Source: Dehalococcoidia bacterium (GTDB taxonomy: Bacteria > Chloroflexota > Dehalococcoidia > Lucifugimonadales > SHYT01). Taken from it: 64,000 bases of DNA. Position 1 is the stretch's first letter, and every line of letters begins with the position of its first letter. The notes beneath the pieces were generated by a model, which worked only from the letters and a program-made list of their open reading frames with translations, was not told the DNA's origin and ran no database searches. Position numbers and translations under genes: made by a program. Where the stretch lies: positions 62,001 to 126,000 of the forward strand of contig SHXZ01000002.1 of assembly GCA_009693045.1 (NCBI GenBank). Reading direction: 5' to 3'. Shown in pieces: positions 49,397 through 59,394 of the stretch.

Positions 49397-51214
49397 ATGA
49401 CCCTCCTGGACGACGTCAAGCAGCGGCTGGACATCGTGGACGTGGTTTCGCGCCACGTCCAGTTGCAGCAGTCCGGCAAGACATTCAAGGCGCGCTGTCC
49501 CTTCCACAACGAACGCACCCCCTCGTTCATCGTCTTCCCTGAAAGCCAGACGTGGCGATGCTTCGGCGCCTGCGCCATCGGCGGCGACGCCATCGGATTC
49601 GTGATGCGCCAGGAGGGCCTTCCCTTCGGCGAGGCGCTCCGCAGGCTGGCGCGCGACCTCGGCGTCGCGGTCCCAAGCCCGGCGGCGCCCACGCGCGCCA
49701 ACCCCCTCTACCAGGTCAACCGCGAGGCCGTTTCCTTTTACCAGAAGCACTTGCTGGAGGCCACCGAGGCGGAAGACGTCCGTCGCTACGTGGCAAAGCG
49801 CGGCATCACCGGCGACTCTATCGCCGCGTTCCAACTTGGCCTCGCTCCCAACGAGTTCGCAGGCCTGACCCACCACCTGAGCGGACTGAGCTTTCCGCCA
49901 GAACTCCAGGTGGAGGCCGGCCTGGCGCTGCGCTCCGACGACGGGCGCATCCGCGACCGCTTCCGCGGGCGGCTGATGTTCCCCATCTGGGACGCGCAGG
50001 GCCAGGTCGTCGGCTTTAGCGGTAGGTCTCTTGACGGCAGCGAGCCGAAGTACATGAACAGCCCCAAAACGCCGTTGTTTGACAAGGGGAGCCTCCTGTA
50101 CGGCTGGCACCGCGCCCAGGACGCCATCCGCGCCGGCGGCGAGGCAGTCGTTGTTGAGGGCTACACCGACGTGATTGTGCTCCACCAGGAAGGGTTCCAG
50201 AACGTGGTCGCCTCCATGGGCACCTCGCTGACGCAGCAGCAGGTGGGCCTGCTGGAGAGCCTGGCGAGCACGTGCGTCCTGGCCCTGGACCCGGACGCGG
50301 CGGGCCAGGAGGCTACCTTCCGCAGCCTGGAGACATCGTGGCGGGTCTTCCAGCGGCCCGAGGGCGGACGGGTCCGCGGCGGCACCGTCATCCACGACCG
50401 GCGCAAGACGATCGTTCTCAAGATCGCGGGGCTGCCGGACGGGAAGGACCCCGACGAGATCGCGCTTCAGGCCAAGGACGCGTGGCGGACGGTCATCCAG
50501 GAGGCGAAGAGCCTGCCCGACTTTCTGTTTGACACGCTTCCGCCCCGCTACGACCTCGCCACCGCCGAGGGCAGGCGACAGGTCGCTGAGCGGCTTGGAG
50601 CGGTCGTGGTGGCCCTGAGTGCGCAGGAACAAGGGCGGTACCTCACACGCCTTGAGCAGCTCGTCGGCGTTGACCGGCGCACGCTGGACGAGGTGCTGGG
50701 CATCAGCCGCCGTGCGTTGCTCCGGCAGGCGGGCGCGCAGGTCCGGGGCACGCCGTCGGCTGGGGCCGCTCCGTTCCGCCAGGTACTGGGCGACCCGTTG
50801 GAGCGGAACATCCTCCGCCTCTTGTTCCAACACCCCAACCTGGAGCAACACGCAGAGGCCCTTTTGCCCGACCATTTCCAAGGCGCGGAGAACCGGGAAT
50901 TGTTTACAGCGTGGAAGGCATGGGGTACACTGGAAATGCTGCAGGAGAATCTTGACCCTGTGCTACTGCAACACCTCCGGGAACTGCTAGACGCTAACAC
51001 CGTGTCCGGCGGTTCCATTCCCCCACGCGACGAACTGGCCGATTGTGTCCGCCGTTTGGAAGAGCGGCGACTGCGCCAGATGAAACGCCGCCAAGAAAGC
51101 GCTGATGTTCAGGATGGAAACGAATCGGGCGATGGGCCTGTGCAGGATGTCCTGGAGGTCAATCGCCGTCTGCTGGAGTTGTTTAAGGAGCGCGGCGAGC
51201 GAAGTCGCACGTGA
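49397..51214 (+). CDS. dnaG: DNA primase DnaG
   Basis: 605 residues. N-terminal zinc-binding domain: FKARCPFHNERTPSFIVFP and TWRCFGACAIGGDAIGF (Cys-His-Cys-Cys). The TOPRIM core has VVEGYTDVIVLHQEGFQNVVASMGTSLT with catalytic Glu and ALDPDAAGQEAT (DxD). FRGRLMFPIWDAQGQVVGFSGR is the DNA-binding core. The C-terminal part would bind DnaB helicase. It synthesises RNA primers in replication. rpoD follows after 18 nt, the dnaG-rpoD pair of the macromolecular synthesis operon; rpsU is not adjacent here. Confidence 0.95.
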   Translation: MTLLDDVKQRLDIVDVVSRHVQLQQSGKTFKARCPFHNERTPSFIVFPESQTWRCFGACAIGGDAIGFVMRQEGLPFGEALRRLARDLGVAVPSPAAPTRANPLYQVNREAVSFYQKHLLEATEAEDVRRYVAKRGITGDSIAAFQLGLAPNEFAGLTHHLSGLSFPPELQVEAGLALRSDDGRIRDRFRGRLMFPIWDAQGQVVGFSGRSLDGSEPKYMNSPKTPLFDKGSLLYGWHRAQDAIRAGGEAVVVEGYTDVIVLHQEGFQNVVASMGTSLTQQQVGLLESLASTCVLALDPDAAGQEATFRSLETSWRVFQRPEGGRVRGGTVIHDRRKTIVLKIAGLPDGKDPDEIALQAKDAWRTVIQEAKSLPDFLFDTLPPRYDLATAEGRRQVAERLGAVVVALSAQEQGRYLTRLEQLVGVDRRTLDEVLGISRRALLRQAGAQVRGTPSAGAAPFRQVLGDPLERNILRLLFQHPNLEQHAEALLPDHFQGAENRELFTAWKAWGTLEMLQENLDPVLLQHLRELLDANTVSGGSIPPRDELADCVRRLEERRLRQMKRRQESADVQDGNESGDGPVQDVLEVNRRLLELFKERGERSRT

Positions 51215-51232
51215 GAGAGGGTATGAGCCCAC

Positions 51233-52813
<1,581 letters not shown>

Positions 52814-52832
52814 AGGGCAGGACGCAAGCAGA

Positions 52833-52878
52833 ATTGTAACAACCAGGCCGAGGAATCCCTCGGCCTGGTTGTTACAAT
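52833..52878. terminator. perfect 21-bp hairpin after rpoD
   Basis: Left arm 52833-52853 (starts ATTGTAACAACCAGG), loop AATC, right arm 52858-52878, fully complementary. It would end the dnaG-rpoD transcript. The right arm also contains TACAAT (52873-52878), which could be a -10 for the toxin-antitoxin genes downstream. Confidence 0.8.
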
Positions 52879-52885
52879 GGAGGCG

Positions 52886-52922
52886 ACGTTCCAGAGTAGC
52901 CATGCTTGGAAAGGGAACGTTC
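52886..52922. promoter_or_regulatory. candidate operator of the toxin-antitoxin module
   Basis: Inverted repeat ACGTTCC (52886-52892) / GGAACGT (52914-52920), the second extending into the palindrome GAACGTTC (52915-52922). It lies 15 nt before the antitoxin start, suitable for autorepression. Confidence 0.4.
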
Positions 52923-52937
52923 TGAAAGGACTGGGCG

Positions 52938-53159
52938 GTGAAAACGTCTAAAACCAAACGGGGACGCTCTTGTCCGACTGAGTCGGTAGAGTTGCAGATT
53001 CCCGCTGACCCGGCCATCGCCGAATACATCAAAGCCTTGCGCGCACGATATGCAAAGTACGCGTTGCCGGAAGACGAAGCGCGCCGTCTGATTGACAAGG
53101 CCATGGGAGAAAAGACCTTAACTGAGATCCTGTTTCAAATGCGCAACGAGTCACTCTGA
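52938..53159 (+). CDS. putative antitoxin of the second VapC module
   Basis: 73 residues, no named family recognised. A basic N-terminus ([10 protein letters not shown]) is followed by [35 protein letters not shown], which could be a short DNA-binding and dimerisation region. It is placed 10 nt before a PIN-domain toxin gene, the usual antitoxin position. Start is GTG at 52938 with a candidate operator upstream. Confidence 0.6.
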   Translation: MKTSKTKRGRSCPTESVELQIPADPAIAEYIKALRARYAKYALPEDEARRLIDKAMGEKTLTEILFQMRNESL

Positions 53160-53169
53160 ATAGCTTGAC

Positions 53170-53652
53170 GTGCTCACGTATTACTTGGATACCTCAGCAT
53201 TGATGAAGCGGTACCGTACTGAGCTAGGTACCGAAGCCGTTCGCGAGCTCGTTGGCAACCGCTCCCCTGAAGACGTGTTTGTTACGTCTCAGATCACAAC
53301 TCTGGAAGTTGAGGCCGCCGCTGCCCGGGCACTGAGGGGCAGAATGCTTGAGCAGGAAGCCTATGACGTTCTGCTCGGCTGGTCTGCTCAGGACGTGGGC
53401 CGAGTTTTCGCCTTGTACCCCGTTACGGGTGAGACGATACGAAAGGCCATTGATGTCACTCGCACCCATGGTTTGCGCGCTGGTGACGCAGTCCACGTGG
53501 CCACTGCTCTGGAATTCACCGGATCACGGAGCGTGGTCGTCCTTGTGACAAGCGACAAAGAGCTGTTGACCGTTGTAGCCCGTGAGCGATGGCTGGTCGG
53601 CCTGGACCCACAGGGTCCGGACGCAATTGAGCAAATTCGGATCCTGAGATAA
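53170..53652 (+). CDS. VapC-type PIN-domain toxin
   Basis: 160 residues. PIN acidic residues: YYLDTSALMKRYRTELG (first Asp), TTLEVEAAAARAL (Glu), and HGLRAGDAVHVATALEFTG (Asp). The third conserved acid is in TSDKELLTVV. The pattern is a complete PIN ribonuclease. GTG start. The stop codon lies at the -10-like GATAAT just before the glycosylase gene that follows. Confidence 0.85.
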   Translation: MLTYYLDTSALMKRYRTELGTEAVRELVGNRSPEDVFVTSQITTLEVEAAAARALRGRMLEQEAYDVLLGWSAQDVGRVFALYPVTGETIRKAIDVTRTHGLRAGDAVHVATALEFTGSRSVVVLVTSDKELLTVVARERWLVGLDPQGPDAIEQIRILR

Positions 53653-53658
53653 TAGCCC

Positions 53659-54522
53659 ATGCCAGAAGCCCCAGACCTCCAGGTCATCAAAGAGTTTCTC
53701 CAGCGCACGCTCACCGGCGTCGCAGTGACGCAGGCGCGGGTGCTGAAACCCATGGTGCTGCGCTCCCTGGCGGCACCTGACTTCTCCGAAGACATCGCCG
53801 GCCGCGCCTTCACCGGCTTCTGGCGCAAAGGAAAGCTCCTCGGCTTAGAGCTCGCCTCCTCGTTATCAACCCCATGCTCAGCGGCGGCCTGCAGGACTGC
53901 GACCCCAAGGAGCGCGTCAGCGCCAAGACATTCCTTATTCTGTCGCTCAGCAACGAGCGGGAGCTGCGGTACTTTGACGACGACCAGATGGGCATGGTCT
54001 ACTACCTGCGCCCGGAGCAGCTACAAGCCGTGCAGCGCCTGATGGAGCAGGGGCCCGACGTGCTGGATGCTCCAATGACCCTCGCGGAGTTCAAAGCACG
54101 GATCAAACCCTTTCGCGGCGAGATCAAGGGCGTGCTGACCAGGAGTGCCTTGGTCGCGGGCAACGCCCTACGGGGACGAGATATGCTTCGCGGCGGGCCT
54201 CTTCCCCTTCCGCAAGCTCAGCTCGCTGTCGCCGCAGGAGGTGGAGCGGCTCTGGCGCGCGACCTACGAGGCGCTGAAGGCGGCGGTGCCGGTGCTGCGG
54301 CAGCGGGTCGGGGAGGACATCCACCACAAGGTCCGCGACTTCTTGCAAGTCCACGGCAACGGCGGGCAGGCGTGCCCCAAGTGCGGCAGTCGTATCACCG
54401 AGATCAGGGCCAACGGGAGGCTTCACAACTACTGCCGCCAGTGTCAGCCGGGCTCGCTCATCGGGAGCTTCGCCCATCCCGCAAGGGCAAGCCTGGCGCA
54501 AGGTAGCGATGGCCGCCGTTGA
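53659..54522 (+). pseudogene. formamidopyrimidine-DNA glycosylase (Fpg/MutM) with two frameshifts
   Basis: The product is legible across two frames. It starts MPEAPDLQVIKEFLQ with the catalytic Pro2-Glu3. Near 53860 the frame shifts by one base after GKLLGLELASS, continuing LLVINPMLSGGLQDCDPKERVSAKTFLILS. Near 54165 an extra C shifts back: GNAYGDEICFAAGLFPFRKLSSLS. The H2TH region has lost two residues (VAG-NAYGDEI for VAGIGNAYGDEI). The zinc finger CPKCGSRITEIRANGRLHNYCRQC is intact. Fpg removes oxidised purines. Two compensating shifts and one deletion point to a decayed gene unless they are sequencing errors. Confidence 0.8.
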
Positions 54523-54895
54523 GGCCCAGGTGCACATTGAAAACACCAACCCGGAGGAGGCGTTTGACGCGCTGGCTGACCCGCTGCTCGTGCAGTTCTG
54601 GTTTCCGTTCGAGTTTACGCTGAATCCGAAAGTCGGTGGCTCATGGAGTTTCCAGCGGAGCGCGTGGGACCGGCCTGCGTCAGGCGTCATTGAAGCGATG
54701 CAGCCGGGCGTGATGCTCCGTATGCGGTTCACCGGGGCCATGCGCGGGCTCGTGAACATCACCGTGCAGCGGGAGGGCAACGGTGTCCGCGTCGCGGTGC
54801 GGCACCAGGATTCCGGCGACGAGGCCGAGGCGCTGGACGTGTGGACCGTGGGACTGGAGCGTCTAAAAGACTACCTGGAGGCGCAGACGCCGTGA
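54509..54895 (+). CDS. SRPBCC/AHSA1-type ligand-binding protein
   Basis: 128 residues with the START-like fold pattern: AQVHIENTNPEEAFDALADPLLVQFWFPF, VGGSWSFQRSAWDRPASGVI and a long C-terminal helix VWTVGLERLKDYLEAQ. Such small proteins bind hydrophobic ligands or act as Hsp90 co-factor-like AHSA1 relatives; no ligand is assignable. It overlaps the end of the glycosylase reading frame by 14 nt. Confidence 0.75.
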   Translation: MAAVEAQVHIENTNPEEAFDALADPLLVQFWFPFEFTLNPKVGGSWSFQRSAWDRPASGVIEAMQPGVMLRMRFTGAMRGLVNITVQREGNGVRVAVRHQDSGDEAEALDVWTVGLERLKDYLEAQTP

Positions 54896-55085
54896 CTGCG
54901 CCGAGCGCGCTCACGAGGCACCTGGAATCAGCGAGATTCGTGAGTAAAATTCAAAAATTAGCTAAGAAAAGTACCGGAAACCTCTTTACATCCCAAGGCA
55001 ACGGTGGTAGGGTTGGGAGTGCTCAGCTTACCTTGAGAGGTAGCTGCATTCTGCTTCCGGCCTACCATGCCGAGGAGCCCAATTC
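54896..55085. other. short intergenic region before rsmD
   Basis: 190 nt, AT-richer than the neighbours around 54940-54990. No ORF, RNA gene or hairpin that I would support. Confidence 0.4.
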
Positions 55086-55646
55086 ATGAGTATCCGCATA
55101 AGCGGCGGCGTAGCGCGCGGCCTGCGCCTTCCACCTGTCAAAGAACAGGGCACACGGCCCACCTCCGGGCGTGTGCGTTCCGCCATCTTCTCCATCCTCG
55201 GCGACGCCGTTGAGGGCGTGCGCGTGCTTGACCTCTTCGCGGGCAGCGGCGCGTACGGCATAGAGGCTCTCAGCCGCGGCGCGGCATGGGCTGATTTCGT
55301 GGAGTCCCACTCGCGGCAATGTTCCGCGTTGCGGAGTTCGCTGCAACACTTGCAATATGCGGAGCACACCGCGGTGTACTGCGCCAAAGCGGAGCGGGCG
55401 ATGGCCCTTCTTGAGGGCAGCTACGGCATCATCTTCCTTGACCCGCCCTACGGCTACACCAGTCTGAACGAGTTCATGGACCGCATGACGGCCTCGCACC
55501 TGGTGGACCAGCATACGCTTGTGGTGCTTGAGCACTCACGACACGACCAGCCGCTGGCCGTGCACGGGGCCTTTCCGTTGGCCAAGCAGCGCCGATACGG
55601 CGAGACCGTGATCTCTATCTACGCCTACGGGAGAGCTGCATGGTGA
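55086..55646 (+). CDS. rsmD: 16S rRNA (guanine(966)-N2)-methyltransferase RsmD
   Basis: 186 residues. Starts MSIRISGGVARGLRLPPVKE, followed by TRPTSGRVRSAIFSIL, the SAM motif VLDLFAGSGAYGIEALSRGA and the catalytic IIFLDPPYGYTSL (DPPY). It methylates G966 of 16S rRNA in the assembled 30S subunit. The gene overlaps coaD by 7 nt, a conserved rsmD-coaD pair in many bacteria. Confidence 0.93.
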   Translation: MSIRISGGVARGLRLPPVKEQGTRPTSGRVRSAIFSILGDAVEGVRVLDLFAGSGAYGIEALSRGAAWADFVESHSRQCSALRSSLQHLQYAEHTAVYCAKAERAMALLEGSYGIIFLDPPYGYTSLNEFMDRMTASHLVDQHTLVVLEHSRHDQPLAVHGAFPLAKQRRYGETVISIYAYGRAAW

Positions 55647-56137
55647 CGGCGCTGTATCCGGGGACGTTTGACCCGGTGACCTATGGGCACGTGGACATTG
55701 TGAAGCGGGCGGCCTTGGTGTTTGACCAGGTGCTCGTTGCGGTATACGACATGCCCCCAAAGAGTCTCCTCTTCACCACGGAGGAGCGGGTGGGTCTCTT
55801 CCGCGACAGCATAAAAGACATCAGGAACGCCCGCGTGGTGCCCTTCACCGGCCTGGTGGTTAAGTTCGCGGAGCAGGCCGGCGCCAAGGTGATGATCCGG
55901 GGGCTTCGGGCCGGCCAGGACTTCGAGTACGAGTTTGACATGTCCTTGATGAATAAGCACATGGCGCCTGAGATTGAGTCCGTGTACATGATGAGTAGCC
56001 TGGCGTTCCAATTCCTGAGCGCGTCAAGAGTCAAGGAAGTCGTTCAGCTTGGCGGGGATGTAACGAGTTTTGTCCCAGAGAACGTCGTGCGTGCTCTGAA
56101 GGCAAAGCTCCAACAGACGGCCCGTGAAGGCCGCTAG
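55640..56137 (+). CDS. coaD: phosphopantetheine adenylyltransferase CoaD
   Basis: 165 residues, normal length. The nucleotidyltransferase motif TxGH is GTFDPVTYGHVDIV (about residues 9-22). PFTGLVVKFAEQAGAKVMIRGLRAGQDFEYEFDMSLMNK holds the substrate loop, and the C-terminal FLSASRVKEVVQLGGDV replaces the more common ISSS segment. It makes dephospho-CoA from 4'-phosphopantetheine. It overlaps rsmD upstream; a coiled-coil protein gene follows after 16 nt. Confidence 0.95.
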   Translation: MVTALYPGTFDPVTYGHVDIVKRAALVFDQVLVAVYDMPPKSLLFTTEERVGLFRDSIKDIRNARVVPFTGLVVKFAEQAGAKVMIRGLRAGQDFEYEFDMSLMNKHMAPEIESVYMMSSLAFQFLSASRVKEVVQLGGDVTSFVPENVVRALKAKLQQTAREGR

Positions 56138-56153
56138 ATAGAAGGAGGTCGCC

Positions 56154-56768
56154 GTGGAAATCTTGGCCCTGTTGGACAAACTGGAGACTTTGGTGACAAC
56201 GTCAGGCCGCATTCCCGCCACCAAGAAGGCGGTGGTGGACTCCGACAAGATGCTGGACCTCGTGGACCAGATCCGTTTGGCCGTGCCCAAGGGGATCCAG
56301 GACGCTGAAGAGATCCTCATGAAGCGCGAAAGCGTGGTGAACCATGCCGTCCAGGAGGCGAGGCGCATCAAGTCAGAAGCGGAGCACGACGGGCGCAGCC
56401 GCGTCGAGGAAAGCACGCTCGTGAAAGAGTCCAACAAGAGGGCCGAGGAGATCCTCGCCGAGGCCAAGCGCCGGTCTGACATGTTGCTGCAGGACACGCA
56501 GCGCAAGACCTACCAGATGACGCAAGAGGCCCAGCAGTTCGCGGATGGCCGGGTGAACGAAGCCAGCCACTACGCCCAGGAAGTCCTTTTGAAGCTGGAG
56601 CAGCAGCTCTCCGCGCTCCTCAACAGCATCCGGCGTGGCCTGGATACCCTGGATGCTGGGAAGCCGCCCGAGGCCCCCGTTGCCAACGGGAACTCCAACG
56701 GCCACAAGAACGGCCGCTTCAACGGGGTCAAGAACGGCGCCGCGCAACAGGAAGTGCTCGCCAAGTAG
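56154..56768 (+). CDS. coiled-coil protein downstream of coaD
   Basis: 204 residues. Residues about 30-165 are almost all helix with many Glu, Lys, Arg and Ala (QDAEEILMKRESVVNHAVQEAR, SNKRAEEILAEAKRRSDMLL), like DivIVA-type or ATP synthase b-like helices. The tail is Asn/Gly-rich and low complexity. No enzyme motif. GTG start after GGAGG. Proteins of this type follow coaD in several Chloroflexota (from memory); a structural or cell-division role is possible but not shown. Confidence 0.7.
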   Translation: MEILALLDKLETLVTTSGRIPATKKAVVDSDKMLDLVDQIRLAVPKGIQDAEEILMKRESVVNHAVQEARRIKSEAEHDGRSRVEESTLVKESNKRAEEILAEAKRRSDMLLQDTQRKTYQMTQEAQQFADGRVNEASHYAQEVLLKLEQQLSALLNSIRRGLDTLDAGKPPEAPVANGNSNGHKNGRFNGVKNGAAQQEVLAK

Positions 56769-56804
56769 GCGTGCCGGCTGGCGTTCTCTGATGGTTTTCT
56801 CCTT

Positions 56805-56845
56805 GTCGTGAGGAGGGGCTACCCCCCCTCGCCCCTCCTCACGAC
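56805..56845. terminator. 15-bp perfect hairpin between convergent genes
   Basis: Arms GTCGTGAGGAGGGGC (56805-56819) and GCCCCTCCTCACGAC (56831-56845). It sits 36 nt after the coiled-coil gene and lies tail to tail with the enoyl-CoA hydratase gene, so it may end both transcripts. Confidence 0.65.
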
Positions 56846-56984
56846 TCCCCCACCCGCGACCGCGTTGTCCTGTGAGGTATGCAAACAGTGTCCGGCGCCG
56901 GAGCGTGGAAACCTGGCCCTCTGCGTCCGCGGAGTAAGCCAACACCAATCGCGGCGCTTCTGCTCGCTGAGCAGTTGACGCCGT

Positions 56985-57734
56985 TTACCCCCTGCTCGCC
57001 GCTAGAGCCGCCCTCACCGCCAACCGTTCCTCTAGCTCCAGTGCTTGCGGCAACGGCACGTCGCCGCCGTGAAGGAGCGCCTGCCTCGCCAAGGCCATGA
57101 CGTGCGGCGGCTGTTGAGCAAGGCGCCTAGCCAGGCGCTCCACCGTTGGCAGAAGCCTTTCACGCTCCACGATCGCGTGAGCCAGCCCCATGCGCAACGC
57201 CTCCTTGGCGGTGTACCGTCGCGCGGTCAGCAGGGCTTGCAGGGCGCTGGGCATCCCAACGAGGCGGGGAAAGGTCTGAGTCCCTCCGGCGGCGGGCACC
57301 ATGCCCAGCCCCACTTCCGGCAATCCGAACGTGGCGTCCCGCGAAGCAACGCGGATGTCGCACAGCAGCGCCATCTCCATGCCGGAGCCGAGCACGAAGC
57401 CGTGCAGGGCGGCGACGAAGGGCTTGGGAATCGTAAGCCACAGCTCCCACACGCCCCGCTCAAACCGCACCTGGCGCGCGATCGTCTGCGACGGCGCCGA
57501 CCCGAACTCGGTGAGGTCAGCCCCCGCGCAAAACCCGCGGTCCCCCGAGCCGGAGAGCACCACCGCGCGCACGTCCGCGTCGTCGCGGACGGCCTGCAGC
57601 GCCACCCACAGGTCGTCGCGCATCTTCACGTTGTAGGCGTTGATGACGTGTGGCCGGTTGAGCGTGATGAACGCGATGTTGTCACGCTTGGAGAGGATGA
57701 TCGTTTCAGGTGCTTGTGTACTCTGTGTACTCAT
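56985..57734 (-). CDS. enoyl-CoA hydratase/isomerase family protein
   Basis: 249 residues. Crotonase fold: NIAFITLNRPHVINAYN, the oxyanion-hole segment GDRGFCAGADL and a second one in HGFVLGSGMEMALLCDIRVAS. In the catalytic positions, Glu of the second pair is seen in LPEVGLGMVPAAGGTQ. Enoyl-CoA hydratases add water to 2-enoyl-CoA in beta-oxidation. The next gene upstream (57747-58532) is a paralogue, 12 nt away, so both belong to one operon. Confidence 0.9.
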   Translation of the reverse strand: MSTQSTQAPETIILSKRDNIAFITLNRPHVINAYNVKMRDDLWVALQAVRDDADVRAVVLSGSGDRGFCAGADLTEFGSAPSQTIARQVRFERGVWELWLTIPKPFVAALHGFVLGSGMEMALLCDIRVASRDATFGLPEVGLGMVPAAGGTQTFPRLVGMPSALQALLTARRYTAKEALRMGLAHAIVERERLLPTVERLARRLAQQPPHVMALARQALLHGGDVPLPQALELEERLAVRAALAASRG

Positions 57735-57746
57735 ATAGTTTAAGTT

Positions 57747-58532
57747 CTAGCGTCCAGAAAACGATGCCCTGCGTCGTTGGGCGAACGATGCCAGCCCCTC
57801 GGCGCGGTCCTGGGTGCTATGCAGCAACACGGCAAGGTCCGCCTCAAGGCGCAGACCGTCCTCAAGCGGCAGGTCAAGGCTTTTGAGTACCGCCTCCTTG
57901 GCGTACCGCGCGGCGATGGGCGCGGCGGAGGCGATGCGCTCGGCGAGTTCCTTGGCCTCGGCCATGAGCTGGCCCGAGGGGACTACCTGGTGGACGAGTC
58001 CGATGGCGACCGCCTGACGCGCGGTCATCCGGCGGCCTGTGAGAAGCAGCTCGGTGGCGCGGGGCAGGCCGATAAGGCGAGGAAGGCGCTGCGTGCCACC
58101 GTCCCACGGAAGCAGGCCGTGCTGGAGGTGCGGGAGGACGAACGACGCGGTGTTGGCGGCAAGCCGCAGGTCGCACGCGAGGGCCAGCTCCACGCCTTGG
58201 CCTATTGCGGGGCCGTTGATCGCGGCGACGACCGGCTTCTCCACCGCCGCGATGTGCGAGGCGACGCGAAGCCGGCGCAGACGTTCCAGGATCGGCGCGG
58301 GCCCAGCCTCGCCGTGGGCGAGCCCGGCGGGCGGAAACCGCCCGGCGCTGAACACGCGACCCGCGCCCGTCACCACCAGCACACGCACGCCGTCGTTCTG
58401 CCGAACGGCCTGGCAGGCCTCCGCCACCTCCGCCGCCATCTCCGCCGTGATCGCATTTGACGTCCGCGGCGAGTTCAACGTGAGGAACGCAACGGAGCCG
58501 TCCGTAGTCAGACGTATGCTTGTGCACGTCAT
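57747..58532 (-). CDS. enoyl-CoA hydratase/isomerase family protein
   Basis: 261 residues from ATG 58532 (the frame extends to 58589 but without family sequence). VAFLTLNSPRTSNAITAEMA is the N-terminal segment; the oxyanion parts are GAGRVFSAGRFPPAG and NGPAIGQGVELALACDLRLA. The loop lacks the usual Gly-Ala-Asp run (here GRFPPAG), so the substrate may differ. It is transcribed first in the two-gene operon. Confidence 0.87.
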   Translation of the reverse strand: MTCTSIRLTTDGSVAFLTLNSPRTSNAITAEMAAEVAEACQAVRQNDGVRVLVVTGAGRVFSAGRFPPAGLAHGEAGPAPILERLRRLRVASHIAAVEKPVVAAINGPAIGQGVELALACDLRLAANTASFVLPHLQHGLLPWDGGTQRLPRLIGLPRATELLLTGRRMTARQAVAIGLVHQVVPSGQLMAEAKELAERIASAAPIAARYAKEAVLKSLDLPLEDGLRLEADLAVLLHSTQDRAEGLASFAQRRRASFSGR

Positions 58533-58668
58533 TGGTAAGCGCTTCTCGGAGATCCGAGCTGAATTCGCAAAGCACGCTCCTCGCGTCAAAGGCTCAACGA
58601 ACGGCGTCGGCGGCGGTGTCTGAAGCGCTCCGCGTGCCCTGGCCTCGGTGCTCCGCGCTCCGCACCTC

Positions 58669-58697
58669 TTTACAGCGCCCCGTCACCACCGTATAAT
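58669..58697 (+). promoter_or_regulatory. sigma70 promoter of the greA-lysS genes
   Basis: TTTACA (58669-58674), 17-nt spacer, TATAAT (58692-58697): the best consensus promoter in the window. The start would be near 58704, giving a leader of about 70 nt before greA. Confidence 0.75.
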
Positions 58698-58775
58698 ACG
58701 CTCTGTACTGGGGACAACGTAACCCCGCAACTGCGGGGAAGGCCTCAGTCTTTTTGTATTCTGGTGGCAAGTCAC

Positions 58776-59249
58776 ATGACGCAACGCAAAGTCCAGTATC
58801 TCACCCAAGAAGGCTACACCAAGCTCGGCGAAGAGCTGGACCTCCTTCGCACGGTCAGCCGTCGCGAAGTGGCCGAGCAGCTCAAGCTCGCCGCGGATGT
58901 CGGCGGCACTGCGGACAACGCGGAGTACGACGACGCCAAGCGCGAGCAGGCCCGTGTGGAAGGCCGCGTGCAGGAGTTGGAAGAGCTGTTCCAGTCCGTC
59001 CAGGTCGTCAAACAGGACCAACCGAGCACTGGGCGCGTCCGCGTCGGCTCGAGCGTTACCGTGCGAGACCCGAAGGGGAAAACGCTCCAGTTCCTCATCG
59101 TCGGCAGCGCCGAAGCTGATCCCAGCCAGCAAAAGATCTCCAACACCTCGCCGGTTGGCATGGCCCTCATGGGGAAAAAGACTGGCGACGAAGCGAAGGC
59201 TGAGACCCCTACCGGCGTCGTGAAGTTCAAAGTGGTCAAGGTCCAGTAG
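58776..59249 (+). CDS. greA: transcription elongation factor GreA
   Basis: 157 residues. Coiled-coil N-domain: YLTQEGYTKLGEELDLLRTVSRREVAEQLKLAADVGGTADNAEYDDAKREQ, with the tip acids (Asp-Asn-Ala-Glu-Tyr) that stimulate RNA cleavage. C-domain: VRVGSSVTVRDPKGKTLQFLIVGSAEADP and ISNTSPVGMALMGKKTGDEA. GreA rescues backtracked RNA polymerase. A GTG 12 nt upstream is an alternative start; GGTGG precedes the ATG. lysS follows after 145 nt. Confidence 0.93.
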   Translation: MTQRKVQYLTQEGYTKLGEELDLLRTVSRREVAEQLKLAADVGGTADNAEYDDAKREQARVEGRVQELEELFQSVQVVKQDQPSTGRVRVGSSVTVRDPKGKTLQFLIVGSAEADPSQQKISNTSPVGMALMGKKTGDEAKAETPTGVVKFKVVKVQ

Positions 59250-59271
59250 GCTATCCTGACGCCCCGTTTTT

Positions 59272-59310
59272 GTCATTCCTGGTCCGCCGAAGCGGACGAA
59301 GAATCCGTGC
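59272..59310 (+). repeat. GTCATTCTGAG-type dispersed repeat (variant)
   Basis: GTCATTCCTGGTCCGCCGAA then GCGGACGAAGAATCC. A diverged copy between greA and lysS with the GAAGAATCC end preserved. Confidence 0.6.
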
Positions 59311-59394
59311 ACATGCACAGCCCCACCAATCGGTATCGAGGCGTGTGTGCAACGGTGTGCTACCCCGGGCTTGCGACATTGCTGAGGGAAGGCT

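Noticed and set aside
53659..54522. Programmed frameshifting in the Fpg gene
   Set aside because: There is no slippery heptamer at either site and residues of the H2TH motif are deleted, so decay or sequence error is more likely.
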